A DNA stretch of 43,296 nucleotides, taken from assembly GCA_014904985.1 (NCBI GenBank), contig MU128995.1, positions 1-43,296 on the forward strand, read 5' to 3'. Of this stretch, positions 21,766 through 32,659 are shown one piece after another; the first letter of the stretch is position 1; every line of letters starts with the position of its first letter. Origin of the DNA: Hydnum rufescens UP504. Lineage: Eukaryota; Basidiomycota; Agaricomycetes; Cantharellales; Hydnaceae. The position numbers were made by a program, and so were the translations under genes. The notes beneath the pieces are model-generated. The model was not told the origin of the DNA and made no database searches. It was given only the letters and a program-made list of their open reading frames with translations.

Positions 21766-22343
21766 TGTAATAACATGGTCCTCAACTTCGAGGGACCATG
21801 GTATTTGTCGTCGTTAGATGAGGCGGATTCGAGGGACCTGTGAACAGAAGGAGAAAAGTAGTCCAACCACTCTAAGCACTGGCTTCAAGCAGGAGGGCCA
21901 CAAACAAAGCTAAGCACTGGCTTCGCTTCAGATGGGGGAGAAGCAAGAGGAGAGGGGGGAATGGGAATGGGGAGATGGTAGTAGCTGGCCAAAGGGCTCA
22001 GCTACTATCTATGGGGGGAAGGGTAGTTAGTGAGTACACTGGAGGGATGTACTTACCTAACTGAGTTGCACTCATATGTGACTCCCTTATCCATCTCTGC
22101 TCTGTGCTCTATGGCGACGGATTGCAGGTCTTGATGTGGTTGATTCGTTATGCGACTTGGTCGCATAGTCATAGCATGGCTTTGTTGGTTTCGCAGTTTG
22201 AGCTGGGGCTACGAGGTCTGGGCAAAAGAGTACTTTTGATTCCGGTGCTGCTGGGACTTAGAATCCTCGCGGCCATGCTATTACATAAGATACAAACAGG
22301 ATGCGACAAGTATATACTTAAAGAATTGGGGCTCTATATTACA
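21766..22343 (-). repeat. 3' LTR of the chromovirus (578 bp)
   Basis: Bounded by TGTAATAACATGG and CTATATTACA. The last 64 bp (22280-22343) recur at 34303-34366 with three differences, all transitions. It contains an internal near-duplication of CTAAGCACTGGCTTC (about 21871 and 21911). Host sequence ending GGAGG precedes it. The full length is known only from this copy because the 5' LTR is reduced to 64 bp. Confidence 0.92.
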
Positions 22344-22354
22344 TTGCCCCCAAG
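22344..22354 (-). other. polypurine tract
   Basis: Directly abutting the LTR, the element strand reads CTTGGGGGCAA, the purine-rich primer site for second-strand synthesis expected just upstream of a 3' LTR. Confidence 0.6.
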
Positions 22355-22369
22355 CATGGCATCAGGATT

Positions 22370-24968
22370 CTAACAGGGGAATACCCATATCCTCAAGGTC
22401 CAAGTCATCAAACATGATTTCATAATGTTCATACCATCCATTCCAGTGAAATTGCTTGCCTGCATATGTGCCATGAGTGGTGAGGGAGGTGGGATCGACT
22501 CCAGGGGTAGCCCGGGCAAGCCACTCAAGTGTGATTCAGTGGGGGCCCCGAAAGGTATTTGAATGTTAAACTTGATGGGGTCCTGATAGGATAGGTGCTT
22601 CCACATTAAGGAATCCAATTTTTGTGTGGCTTTGAGCAATTCTCTAGCATTAAACACCATGAGCAAACATAGATACTCGATTTGTTCAGTGAGGAGCGTT
22701 AAGATCTCCTGGGAAGTAAGAAGATAGCAGGACATGAGACTTTGAGAAAGCCCTTGAACTTGTGGAGGACCGTTGGGGTGGAAGAGCTTGCTCAAGTCTG
22801 CAGATTTGAAGTTCATGTCGGGGGGTCGTGAGGGGCTGCCCTTCACCCAGATAGGCTGCAGGAGTGGGCAGAGCCCAGCCTTTGGTGGATTCGTGAGGAT
22901 ATTACCTTGAGCACCCTTTCTGAAACTTCGGGGCTCCATGGGCAGTAGAGACTTTCATTGTATGGCCAAGCGTGGGCAGAGGGCTCGGAAGGGTAAAACT
23001 TAGTGGCTAACTTCTGGCTTTCCAGGGCCCTATGCGCATGGTCCCTTTCTGTGAAGATGAGAGTGAGGTGGGGCTCTTTGTAGAGCCACTGCTTAACCCC
23101 TGACCCATACTGCTTGAGTAGCTCCTCCTCCAGGTGTTCCTCCGATTTCAGATACATGAATGGGTAAAATTCCACTGGGAATTGGTCCATCCGCATGTCC
23201 AGTGGTCCCCAGACATTGTCAGGGTCTACCTTTTCAGTTGGTCCAGCTGCCCTCTCCAGGGTATTGTTGGTTGGAGTACTGGTGTCTTTGGGTAGAGTGA
23301 AATCGGAGGTAGGGGGCTGTTCATCGTCCTTGTAGGGCATAAGTTCTTCTTCGGGATATTCAACTATATTCATGTGTGGTCTGACACATCGCCCTGGTGG
23401 TGACTCAGGACAGGGCTGCCACAAGGACCCTGTGGCTGCGGTGACATAGGGATCGTAGTCTTCCATGTGAGTGAGTAATGTAGGAGGGGCGCTGTGGGAC
23501 CATAGAGCTGGATCAATCAGTCGTGTGGCCAGCTTGTACCGGAGCTGTGGCACAGGGAGCAATTTGGGCTGGCACCACTCAAATCCCCTGTGTTCAGCCC
23601 ACTCCTGGCATAATGGGTAGTTTTGGGCTAACAGTGATGGGGGAGGAGTAGCATCTTCATGGTTGGCCCATTTGGTTAGTGGCAATGTTTCCTTGCCAAG
23701 ACATTCTTGTAATTCGTTTAGAATTGGCAGATAGCCTCCTTCATGAGTGTGTGATAGCCAGCGCATGAGACCCTCCAAGTAATTCTCATTGGGGGGACCC
23801 TGGGGCGTGTGAAAGTAGGAGGGGTGGTGATGGTAGTAAGGACCTGTCGTTCTAGTTTCCCACAGATGCCCCTCCTCCATCACCCATATATCCTCTGGCA
23901 GGTTCACAAGTTGCTGGCATCCCAGGTCTGCTAGTTGTTTCTTGAAGGACTCGTGGATCAGTTTCTGCACATAAGCATCCTGTAAGTCCCAGTGAGGGTG
24001 CTTGGCCTTGATTTCCTTCTCCACGTCAGTCCAAAGGGGCGAGTACTGCATGGTGCCATGAGGGTAGAGTTCAAGGCTGGGGGTTTCATTTTCTATAGCC
24101 AACAACCATACAGGAGCTCCTAATTCTGCAAGCCCCCTACCAATGAGAATGGAGCAACAATTGTGGCTGGAGATGATCAGGCCTGTCAGGTGCATGGTAG
24201 TTCTGAATCACAGAGGCTGGAAACACTCCTTGAAACATAAGAGGAGGAGAATGACTCAAAAGGTGAGGGTTATGAATCCGGTAGTGTTGAGCACACACCT
24301 TCTGAGTTCTTGCACAATGTGAGCCATTTTCCATGCAGGGGCCAGGGTCGTTCCTTGCTGGAGAAGATACTGCCAGGATGACCCGAAGTGCCGATCCGGT
24401 CATAGCTGGATGGCAGGATGATATGGAAGTGGGCTGTCACTTGGTCTATCTGCGTTATGCATCGCAGCATCGTCTCTCCCACTGATTGAACCTCCTTGAG
24501 GAATTTTAGTGAGAGGGAGTGTAGGTTAGGGTTTGGGCCTCATGATTGTAGAAGGTGAATACGTGGGTCGAAGTTGAATTGTGGGACATCAAGGGGGATG
24601 AAGGCTCGGTGCAGTGGGAAGGCATAAACTTTGGGGAGCAGTTGGGTTTGGTACATCCATTCGAACTTCCCTAGCCATCCCCACTCATCCAGATGTTCCC
24701 AGCAGTAGCTGTAAGGGTCACTTGCAAATGGAGGTAGCCCTTGGACCCAGGGGTAAGGCCCTGCAAAATTCAGTGCAGTAAGACGATATATGAAGAAGCG
24801 GGCACATTGTTGAGTCAAGAGATATTCCACTGGACAATGTTCCGGATTGTCTTCCTCATCCCCATACTGTGTATAGTGGAGGTCCATGGAGTTGGTATTG
24901 TCTCTGGGCATCGTGTAGCGGTGTCCATGTCTGATACCCCTGTGTTTGCGGGCTCTGGGTTGTTGCAT
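22370..24968 (-). pseudogene. additional ORF of the chromovirus, downstream of pol
   Basis: A gene of roughly 850 codons lies in pol orientation between the chromodomain and the 3' LTR, where a standard gypsy element has little or nothing. Segments: 24968-24540 (starts MQQPRARKHRG, contains FAGPYPWVQGLPP), continuing in the same frame after TGA to 24270 (FLKEVQSVGETMLRCITQID); 24195-22843, a 450-codon open stretch (WLLAIENETPSLELYPHG, IWVMEEGHLWETRTTGPYYH, DNVWGPLDMRMDQFPVEF); then after a frame change 22939-22370. Rich in Trp, Pro and His; no membrane segment, signal peptide or catalytic motif stands out. Not env-like as far as I can tell. It might be a nucleocapsid-like accessory or a captured gene. 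Function unknown. Confidence 0.6.
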
Positions 24969-25129
24969 TGTGGCTGCTAGCAGGAAGGGGGGATCAATCT
25001 ATAAAATTGTCATGGTGGAAATGAAGGTTGAGATTTAAGGTTGAGGTTGAGGTTGAGGTCAAGGTTGCAGAGTGGGGAGAGGGATGTTAGGAGAAGGGGC
25101 AGATGGGGGTTCCCTTACGACCTTGTGGG

Positions 25130-25360
25130 GTCCTCATTTTCACTGCCATGTTCCTTCAGGGTCTCATGGTACTCCCTGAGGCACAAGAAGGCATTTTGCA
25201 GGCCCATCTCAGGCTCAAACATGTCATGCTCGGGCCTGTATCCTTTCCACCTCACTAGATACTCCTTCCTTCTTCTCGATCAATTGTAGCGATGTCCTAC
25301 TATCCTCTCAACCTTGTATTCTTCCTCCTTGGTGAGCTCTCTCAATTCTGGGAGCTTGGA
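25130..25360 (-). pseudogene. chromodomain at the C-terminus of pol
   Basis: After integrase the same frame reads LTKEEEYKVERIVGHRYN, a TGA, SRRRKEYLVRWKGYRPEHDM, FEPEMGLQNAFLCLREYHETL. The pattern (E.Y.VE.I..HR, YLVRWKGY, FEPE..L.NA...) is the chromodomain, which in chromoviruses binds heterochromatic histone marks and directs integration. Two TGA codons (after DEG and after HRYN) sit where Arg CGA would fit. It is the C-terminal extension of integrase, not a separate gene. Confidence 0.85.
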
Positions 25361-26635
25361 TCATCCTTCATCCCGTTTGTCCCAATGGTATTTGGTTAGA
25401 TGCTGTATATTTATGATGGGGTGCATCTTGTACTTGGGTGGTATATTTACATGGTAGACTACTGGGTTAATCTTCTCCAAGATCTGGAAAGGCCCTATGT
25501 GCCATTGTACTAGCTTCTTCCCCATGCCTTCCAGGTCCACTAATTCCAGAGAATGGGGATTCACTAGAACCTCATCTCCTTCTTCGAATTCTTCATCGCA
25601 TCTCCTTGTGTTATAGGCTTTCACCTGTCTGGCTTGGGCTCTTGCTAGTGTGTCCCTGGCTAACGAACAATGGGCCTCCAGTTCACCCACAAATGAGGAA
25701 GCAGATGCATTGTTGAGCTTGACCTGCTTAATCCCTCTTCTTACTGGGTCCATAGCCATCGCTTTAGTCCTAGGGGAGTATCCATGTAAAAGGAAGAAAG
25801 GTGAATAACCAGTGGAGGTATGGGGTGTGGAGTTGTGGGCCATTGCAAGTGTTCTGAGCCACTGGGCCCAGGAACTGTGATTCCCCACCATGTATGCATG
25901 TAATGTGACTTCCAATGTATCATTGGCTTTCTCTGTCTGTCTGTCCATCTGCGGGTGGTGAGAAGTTGAGAGGAGTAAATCTAAATTGAGATGTTTGGCA
26001 ACCGATGCCCAAAAGGATCAAGACCACCTGGCATCCCAGTTGGCGATCATTTGCCTTGGAAGGCCATACTTCCAGGAAACATGCTGGATGAACATCTTGG
26101 CGAAACCCTCCTGCTTAAGGCTCAAGGTAGTGGGAACATATTGGACAAACTTGGTAAGTTTGTCCACTATCACTAGTACTGCATTGTGCCCCTCTGAGTT
26201 CGGGAGGCCAGTGATGAGATCCAGAGTCACCACCTCAAATGGGAGTAGTGGAATCGCATGAGGGTGAAGCTTTCCCATGGGCCCTCGCTTGTCTGATTTG
26301 GTCTTCTGGCAGACATCGCATGTTTTAGTATATTCAACAACATCAGCCCACATTTTTGGCCAATAAAATTGTGCAGCCAGCTTATGGAATAACCTCGAGG
26401 ATCCGGCGTGGGCTGTTTCCCAAGGTGACTCGTGAGATTCCTGGAGTATCCTGTGTACCTCTGTCTTTGGCATGCATAATTGTGCTACCCAGTCTGCATC
26501 TCGGAAGATCAGGAGTCCCTCATTGGACTTGTAGAATCTCTGGGTCACTAGGAGCTCTGATTCATCTGCTGCTGCCTCAATCCATGGCTGTCGGAAGCTA
26601 GGGTCAGCTTGGTACCCTCTGGTGAATGCTTCCAC
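25361..26635 (-). pseudogene. integrase domain of pol
   Basis: In order: an H2C2 zinc-binding region (HRILQESHESPWETAHAGS, then CDVCQKTKSDKRGPMG), the catalytic core with FEVVTLDLITGLP (first Asp), IANWDARWS (second site), HHPQMDRQTEKAN (Glu), and a GDEVLVNPHSLEL motif near the C-terminal domain. In the usual I.SDRDPRF motif the catalytic Asp is here Asn and the following Arg is Trp, both transitions. A TGA follows ARWS. The domain inserts element DNA; this copy should be inactive. Integrase follows RNase H in the same frame across one TGA (26636-26638). Confidence 0.92.
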
Positions 26636-27595
26636 TCACTGGGGACTAATCTCAATGTCCAGCATTCGTGGTGCATACTCTCGACCAGGGGGGTTTGCCA
26701 CTCGAGCCCTTTGCTGGGCAGCCTGCTCTATCTCATCCATCATGTTGGTGGGGGCTTCCTTGGTGCCCTGCAACTCCTGTTTCTTGCTCTGAGCTTGGGT
26801 TGAGAGGAATGCTGCTTGCTCTGCCAGCTTCCTTTCCACTGCATCCTCCCATGCAAATACTGGTTGTGTGGGGAGCTGACTCAGTAAGGAGGGTGAGTTA
26901 TCCTCCACAGGTGATTGATGTGGTGGAATCTGTTGTAGCCTTGAGAGGGGGTCGATGTTCAAGTGAATGATGCCTGCCCTATGCACTATGTCCAGGCCTG
27001 GATATGCTGCGAATACTGTCCCCCATGCCGTGAGACACCTGTTCACATTCTCATATGTCCAGGCCCACTGTAAAGCTGCATGGTCTGTGATCACTATATT
27101 CTTTTCTCCTTTGATGAAGGGTTGGAATTGCACTAGCGCTTCCTTAACCCCTAGGGCTTCTCTTTCCATTGCTGAATAGTTCCGCTCCGCTGACTTCAGG
27201 GATCTGCTCCAGTAGGCTATTACTTGCTCGACGTATACTGTTGTAGTTTCTACCTCTTCGGCCCAGGGGTCGGGGTTGGGCACATTGTTTGTATTCTTCA
27301 AGATTTGACAGGCAATTCTTGGGACCGATTCTCCTTTGGAATGGGTGTCGAGGATCCTGTCATATATTTTTGTGCCCTTTAGATCTCTGACTGCTATCAG
27401 CTGTACCTGTTGTAGACTGGCTCCTATCGCTATGTCAGAAGTGTTGGAATAAATATGGTATGGCCTAGCAGGCATCAAGTGTCCAAGTACGGGGGCTGAA
27501 ACAAGTCCTTCTTTGATATCCTCAAAGGCTTGCTCTTGCTCAGCCCCCCAGATCCAATTTGTGCCCTTTCATAGCAGTTCAAATAGAGGTGCCAC
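26636..27595 (-). pseudogene. RNase H domain of pol
   Basis: Starts after the RT thumb with WIWGAEQEQAFEDIKEGL, then HIYSNTSDIAIGASLQQ, VIAYWSRSLKSAERNYSAME, EREALGVKEAL, NIVITDHAALQWAW and HRAGIIHLNIDPLSRL, the usual order for gypsy RNase H. The first catalytic Asp (normally in YTDAS) is Asn in YSNTS; the Glu (EREALG) and Asp (TDHAAL) are present. Two TGA codons interrupt the stretch between RT and this domain (27596-27598 and near 27570). The domain degrades the RNA strand of the hybrid during reverse transcription. Confidence 0.9.
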
Positions 27596-28543
27596 TCATT
27601 CTGAGTAGTGCGGTATGAAATGTGAGAAGTAGACCACCATTCCTAAGAATGTTTGTAGTGTCGCCCTGTTGGGTGGATGTGCTAAACTTGTGACGGCCTT
27701 AATTTTCTCCTTATGAGTTGAAAGCCCTAATTGAGAGACTTTCTGCCCCAACAAGAGGATGGAAGTGTACATAACGTGGCACTTCTTGGGGGCTAAAGTT
27801 AATCCAGCTTCTGCGCAAGCTCGAAGGAGTTGGTCGAGGTGCCCCAGGTGCTCCTTGTATGATTTTGAGTACACTACTATGTCATCTATGTACACCAGTG
27901 AAAGTATCCATAGAAAAGGAGTGAGAATGGCTTGCATCATCCTTTGAAAGATCAAGGGGCCATTCCTAAGGCCAAAGGGCATTCGTTTGAACTGCCAGAG
28001 CCCCCAATGAGAACAAAAAGCTGTCTTCTCCTTATCCTCCTCCTCCATCATCATCTGGTGGAACCCGGCCAATGTGTCAAGGGTGGACAGGACTTGCGAT
28101 CCTGACAGAGCTTGTAGGATTTCCATTTGCTGGGGAATTGGGAATTTGTCTGGTATGGTCATGGCATTGAGTTTCCTGTAGTCTATGCAGAATCTTGGCT
28201 TCCCATTTCAGTACACTATGACTACAGGGGTGGGCCAGGGACTTTTCAAAGGTTCCACCACTTCCTGGCAGATCCACTTGTCCATCTGCTTGTCGATCAC
28301 TTGTCTTTTTGCTGGTGAGGCCCCATACATGGGCATGGATACAGGGTGCACCTCCTCCTTTGTGCAGATCCTGGCGATTGTCTCCAATGTCCCCAGGCGA
28401 TCATCGAACCTGAATGCCTGGATGTGCTTTCTGATCAAGGCCAGGGTCTTCACTTTTATGTCTGGAGGGGCATCTGGAGCAATATCTATGAGCTCCTCCA
28501 GTTTCTTCGAGTCATATGTAGTTGGGTCTGCTGGCTCTGTCAT
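27596..28543 (-). pseudogene. reverse transcriptase domain of pol
   Basis: Covers EEVEPL-like IDKQMDKWICQEVVEPLKSP, WPTPVVIVY, a TGA (28208-28210), NGKPRFCIDYRKLNAMTIPD, STLDTLAGFHQ (catalytic Asp), MPFGLRNGPLIFQRMM, LVYIDDIVVYS (the Y-I-D-D box) and LGMVVYFSHFIPHYSE. Catalytic residues look intact; the gene is broken by the in-frame TGA where an Arg codon is usual (V..NGK). It is very similar to gypsy RTs of mushroom-forming fungi by motif layout. Confidence 0.94.
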
Positions 28544-29203
28544 TTTAGGACCCCACAGCTCATTGGGATCATCAGGTCCTGGGGGAATCTCTAGGGCTTG
28601 TGACTTTGCTAACGCTTGATCTGATAGATCCTTTTCCCCTAGCGATCCTCAGGTGATCTTCTGCACCACCTGGGCATAGGCTCTCAAGCACTGTGTTCAT
28701 TTGTCATCCCCAGCCCTATCGAAATACTGCTCTGGGTTGTGCAGAATGCCTAGTACATCGCCCTTGCGAATCCACTCTGCAGAGGGGGACATATTGGCTA
28801 CTTGCACTATGAGCTCTTTAGACTTAAGCAGTGCTGATGGGGCTGCTAGGAAGCACCTGTTACTTGTGGGAAGTGTAACCCTCTCCATGAACCACTCCTC
28901 ATGCCCCTTAGCTGGACCTTCCATGGGAACCCTGGCAACCCAACCAGGATGGATCCTCACGTCCTTTGCAGCTTTCAGCAAGTGGGGCGTGCACCAGTGT
29001 TCTTGGTTGTTGTTAGGGTTCCTGGAAGTGGCTAGGTATGCAGCACTGGGGGCAATAGGATCGGCCTGCCAGGCACTTCCCCATGTTAAACGCTGTCGAG
29101 GAGGCCCTATTTCCTTCTGCTTCCTCACTGGAGTAGTAGAAGGCTCCCTCGGAATCATCCTCGAAGGGGGAGTGCAAGGAATCCTCCTCATCCCTTTCTT
29201 CAT
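28544..29203 (-). pseudogene. N-terminal pol region (protease-RT linker)
   Basis: Same frame as RT. It contains HPGWVARVPMEGP, FMERVTLPTSNRCFLA, SKELIVQVANMSPSAEWIRK and GDVLGIL, a beta-rich pattern of the kind seen between protease and RT in fungal gypsy elements. I do not find the D-[ST]-G-A protease active site, so protease is missing, diverged or was in a lost segment. A TGA lies at 28697-28699. The 5' part overlaps the gag frame near 29203-29240, consistent with frameshift expression of pol; this is inference. Confidence 0.55.
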
Positions 29204-29699
29204 CGTTCCCCTGTGTGGCTAAATTGGCTCTCTTGGAGCTCCTTGCTCCTAAACAATGTCAGTAGTACTGCAAAGATCTCCACTGGGTGATCAATGTGGC
29301 TTCGAATTGTTTGGCTGACATCAGGACTGATTCTATCAGGGGTTGGTCACTCCAGCACAGGATGACATCCCACTCAGTTGGCACATTGTTCATGACCGAA
29401 GCTGTTTCTTCAGGACTATTGGGGGTGAATCACAATAAAATGCGCAAGAGGAGGATTCGCTGTTGTATGTACTCTGCAGGTGATTTGTCGGGGTACTTGG
29501 CACTACAGAAGACCTCTTCATTGTATTTGAGGTGCTGTGCTGTGTACCAGACCTCTCCTAGATAGCGGTGTAAGACCCACTCACGCAGGTTGTCCCATGA
29601 CTGGAGAATTGAGTGTTTGACAGGCATGGAATGCACCCACCAAGCAGTTGCTACTGCTCCTTTAAAACGGCGTGTCACTATCATGGGCAACTGGCCCTA

Positions 29700-30862
29700 T
29701 GATATACAAAGCACAAATGAGAGAGGGAACCTTGAAGGTTCACCAAAGGTGGAAGGGAACATTGAGAAGTTGTTTGAAGGGAAGATAAAACACTTGTGAG
29801 TTTGGACAAATGTTTGAGACACTTTGTTTCAGGAAGAGAAACATGTTTATCCATGATGTCCCAGGTGAAACCAACATAGGTAACAGTGGAAGCAAAATCA
29901 AGGGTCTTGATGTCATTGATGATCCAACCAAGGGAAGTGATGACTTGGAGGATGTCAGAGAGCTGATAGGGAAAGGTGTAGACACCAGGAGAAGATAGAG
30001 AGGAAGGGATGTGGGTGGGGAGAAGATCATCAACCCATTTGATGAAAAAGGGGACATTAAGAACCAATTTGGCAATGTCAACAGTGGCATCTGTTGCAAC
30101 TCCTAAGGTGCCAGCAGCTGAGGACAAACCAAAGGGATTGAAATGATCAACAAAAATGCCAGAATGGGTGTGAACAGCCAAGAAAGGCTGGTGGGACTGT
30201 AGGACCTCCATTTGATGATAGGCTGCTGCAAAGTCAAGCTGAGCTGCCCGAGCACCAGAGGGAGCTGAGGCAACCTAAGAAAGGAACCAAGTAAGCAACT
30301 GAAAGAGGGCAAACATGCCATGCCAAGAAAGGGTGCACAATAGAGGACACCAGATGAGCCAAAAGGCCAAAAGAGGAGCATGCCATAGGCAATGCTAAGC
30401 AATGGTGTACAAAAGTAACACCAGGCATGCCAAAGGCTAATGCCAAACAGCTGCCAAGGGCAAGGCCAAGAAAGGGTGTACAAATAGTAACACCCGGCAT
30501 GCCATGGGCCAATGCCAATGAAAGAACAACCAATGACAGAAGCCATATGGGTTCAAAGCGATGGTGCACAAGGTGTGACACCAGGCAGGCCAGTGGCCAA
30601 TGCCCAAAAAAGAACAGCCAATGAGGCATGAAAGGACTAAAGCCAAAAGGAAGGGGGTTCAGTCAAGAGAGGGGACACTCACCCAGTCAGCCATTATTTG
30701 AGCAGTACCCCAAGTGGTTGGAAAATCATCAGAATTAATGAAGTCATTGACTGAAATGCCAAAGTCATCATGAAATGAGAGGTTTTGAACCATGCACCAG
30801 TGATCAGGACCAGCACCTGGCTTAGGAACAAGAGCAAGGGGGGCAGTCCGGAAGGCAAGATT
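29700..30862 (-). mobile_element. reverse-transcriptase fragment of a DIRS-like element inside gag
   Basis: A second, different RT lies between the two halves of the capsid domain in the same orientation: LVPKPGAGPDHWCMVQNLSF; after an intron, AQLDFAAAYHQMEV (catalytic Asp), FNPFGLSSAAGTLG, FIKWVDDLLPTHI (the DD box), ITSLGWIINDIKTLDF and YVGFTWDIMDKHVSLPE. The LGF..N..K...YVGF.WD....SLPE tail resembles tyrosine-recombinase (DIRS-order) RTs more than gypsy RTs. A joined intron (30275-30682, GTGAGT...CTTAG) restores a smooth reading DW-VASAPSG. No RNase H, recombinase or terminal repeats are present. Boundaries are approximate and no target duplication was found. Confidence 0.7.
30275..30682 (-). 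other. intron in the DIRS-like RT, with internal repeats
   Basis: A 408-nt GT-AG intron on the minus strand: GGCTGACTGG|GTGAGT donor and TTTCTTAG|GTTGCC acceptor, phase 0. Its body (30290-30625) is made of degenerate repeats of about 45-90 bp built on GGTGTACAAAAGTAACACC, GGCATGCCA and GGCCAATGCC. Introns this long and repetitive are unusual for basidiomycetes. Confidence 0.65.
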
Positions 30863-31971
30863 GTTACATTTGTACAGCCAGTCAATTGCTGTCTCATGAG
30901 CTCCATCCCATTCAGGTATGGTGGACCATTTAAGTTTATTGTCCCACACAATGCCAGAGGGTGGGGCATTGGAGGGCAGTCCTTCAGGCCCGGGAGGACC
31001 TGGTGGGCCTGGTGGGCCTGGTGGGCCAGGAGGGCCTGTGGGAATGGGGGGCCTGGGGGACCTCCACTAGGAGGGGATCCTGGCCCTTGGCTTCCTCGTC
31101 CTGGGCCTCCTCTGCCACCCGGGCCTCCATTTCTACCACTTGGACCTCCACCTCCACTAGGGCCTTTGCCATTGCCCCCTTCTGGCTGACCACCCCCACT
31201 ACCCTTCGAGCTGTGGGGTTGAGAGGGCAGTGGATCCTTGACTCATAGGTCTCCTGTGAGAGAATTGGGGCTCACACGCCTTGAAGGACCCAGGGGAGGC
31301 ATATTCCCATTCGATGCTTGGGAAATGATGGGGGCTTGCCCTAGTTTGGATAGAGGGGCTTGTGTTGGGTTACTTGTGAAGAGTGAGCTGAGCTGAGGCA
31401 TCAGGGCCACTTTGATTAGGCCCAAATAATAGTCATGGGCTCTGGTGGCTCCAGGGGCAGGTAGGGCAGGCGTGTCAGTGACGAGGTTCCATGCCTGGCT
31501 GGGAGGTAGCCTCGCATTCTCCACCACATTTGATTGTGCTATGAGGTAGCTGGTGTGTGGTGAATGACCCTGTGCTTGTTGGGTTGGTCCTAAGGCTGGG
31601 GCAATCTGGCTTGACAATTTTTGGACTGTCTGGCCTAATACCGTTCCCATTTCCCATGCTCCTGTGGGCTCCCTACTCGATCCCAGAGGTTGTGGCTTTG
31701 ACGGGGTCCAGAGGGTATTCTTTAACCCTTCCCCTAGAGTGGAGATTCACTGGGAAAGGACCTCGAAGCAATTCTTGGGATTTGGGGTGATGGGGATGCT
31801 CTCTTGGGGTCATTGATCCTCAAGAGGGACGTCTTGCCAAACAGCTGGCAATGCTTCCAAATCGATAGATGAAGCCCGGAGCACAGAGGAGCTTCCTCAC
31901 AAGCCCTGCCTGGATGACTGTCTGGGCCAGGTGGGCAAATCTATTATTGAGCCAGCACCTGCTCTTGGACT

Positions 31972-32585
31972 TCACGAGAAGTCATGATTCACATCTCTGC
32001 TGGGCTCCTGGAATTTGTCCGGGGGAAGAAATAGCCCTAAGCCATGGGGATCTGTGTTTATGTGGGGGAGGGGTTGGACTCCGAGGGCATCTTCCAGCTT
32101 AACATCATAGTATGTGTACTTCAGGGCTTGACTGCCTGAGAAGGGATACCTTGTGGCCTGGTTGATAGGGCAAGTGCCATTGAGATCAGCTTCAATTGCT
32201 TCCCATCCCACAGTGAGGGTCCGATGAGCCACGTTCTTGGTAGGGAGGCATGGATTGAGCCATGCTTTATGCAGACGGTCCTTCAATTCAGGCATAGGGG
32301 AAGGGAGTCCTCTGTAGCCATAGGGGTTGATAAGGTTTCCCCCTGGTGCAGCTTCCTGAGCTTGGCGAGTCTCTCAAACGTTAAGTCGACTTGTAGTTTT
32401 AACAGCCTATCAGCCATCATGAGCTCTTTGAGTTGATTGGACATCCACAATTGCTCTGTTAATTTGGAGTCATGATCTATTACAAAATGATGTGGTTCCT
32501 CCCCCACTATCCCTATGACATCCATAATGACATGCTGCAGCCTCTCCAAGGCTGTCTGGATCGTAATAATGAGCTCCCTGTCCAC
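31972..32585 (-). CDS. 5' ORF upstream of gag, possible gag N-terminus
   Basis: Two overlapping minus-strand frames: 32585-32283 (MDRELIITIQTALERL, helical) and 32295-31972 (LKDRLHKAWLNPCLP, TLTVGWEAIEADLNG). They appear to be one reading shifted by one base near 32290. They sit between the 5' end and the MGTVLGQ start of gag. Either an N-terminal extension of gag or a separate small ORF. The interval 31700-31971 carries stops in all minus frames. Confidence 0.4.
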
Positions 32586-32659
32586 GAACAGCCCAGGGAA
32601 ACAAGTTTTGACCTCTTAGGCTGGCTTTCACTACACAGGAAGGGACCTAAGAGGTCCAG

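Larger units (their letters stand above)
29235..31700 (-). pseudogene. gag of the chromovirus, split by an RT-fragment insertion
   Basis: N-terminal part: MGTVLGQTVQKLSSQ (31650), a Pro/Gln-rich region, a TGA at 31243-31245, a Gly/Pro-rich tract (31190-30975, collagen-like GPP repeats), then IVWDNKLKWSTIPEWDGAH and IDWLYKCNNLA, a typical start of the fungal gypsy capsid domain. There the frame is lost to the insertion. It resumes at about 29700 with GQLPMIVTRRFKGAVATAWW, SWDNLREWVLHRYL, PDKSPAEYIQQRI, then TGA and FTPNSPEETA, MNNVPTEWDVIL. A 1-bp shift near 31040 separates the first two frames. Gag packages element RNA into particles. No zinc knuckle was found. Confidence 0.8.

Noticed and set aside
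22104..22373. Plus-strand ORF over the 3' LTR of the chromovirus
   Set aside because: It overlaps the LTR and polypurine tract on the opposite strand with no homology.
22370..24968. Envelope gene of a retrovirus-like element
   Set aside because: No signal peptide, transmembrane segment or heptad region could be seen, so an env assignment is not supported.
30960..31200. Collagen-like Gly-Pro-Pro gene
   Set aside because: The tract is the low-complexity linker of the chromovirus gag, in line with capsid sequence directly downstream.
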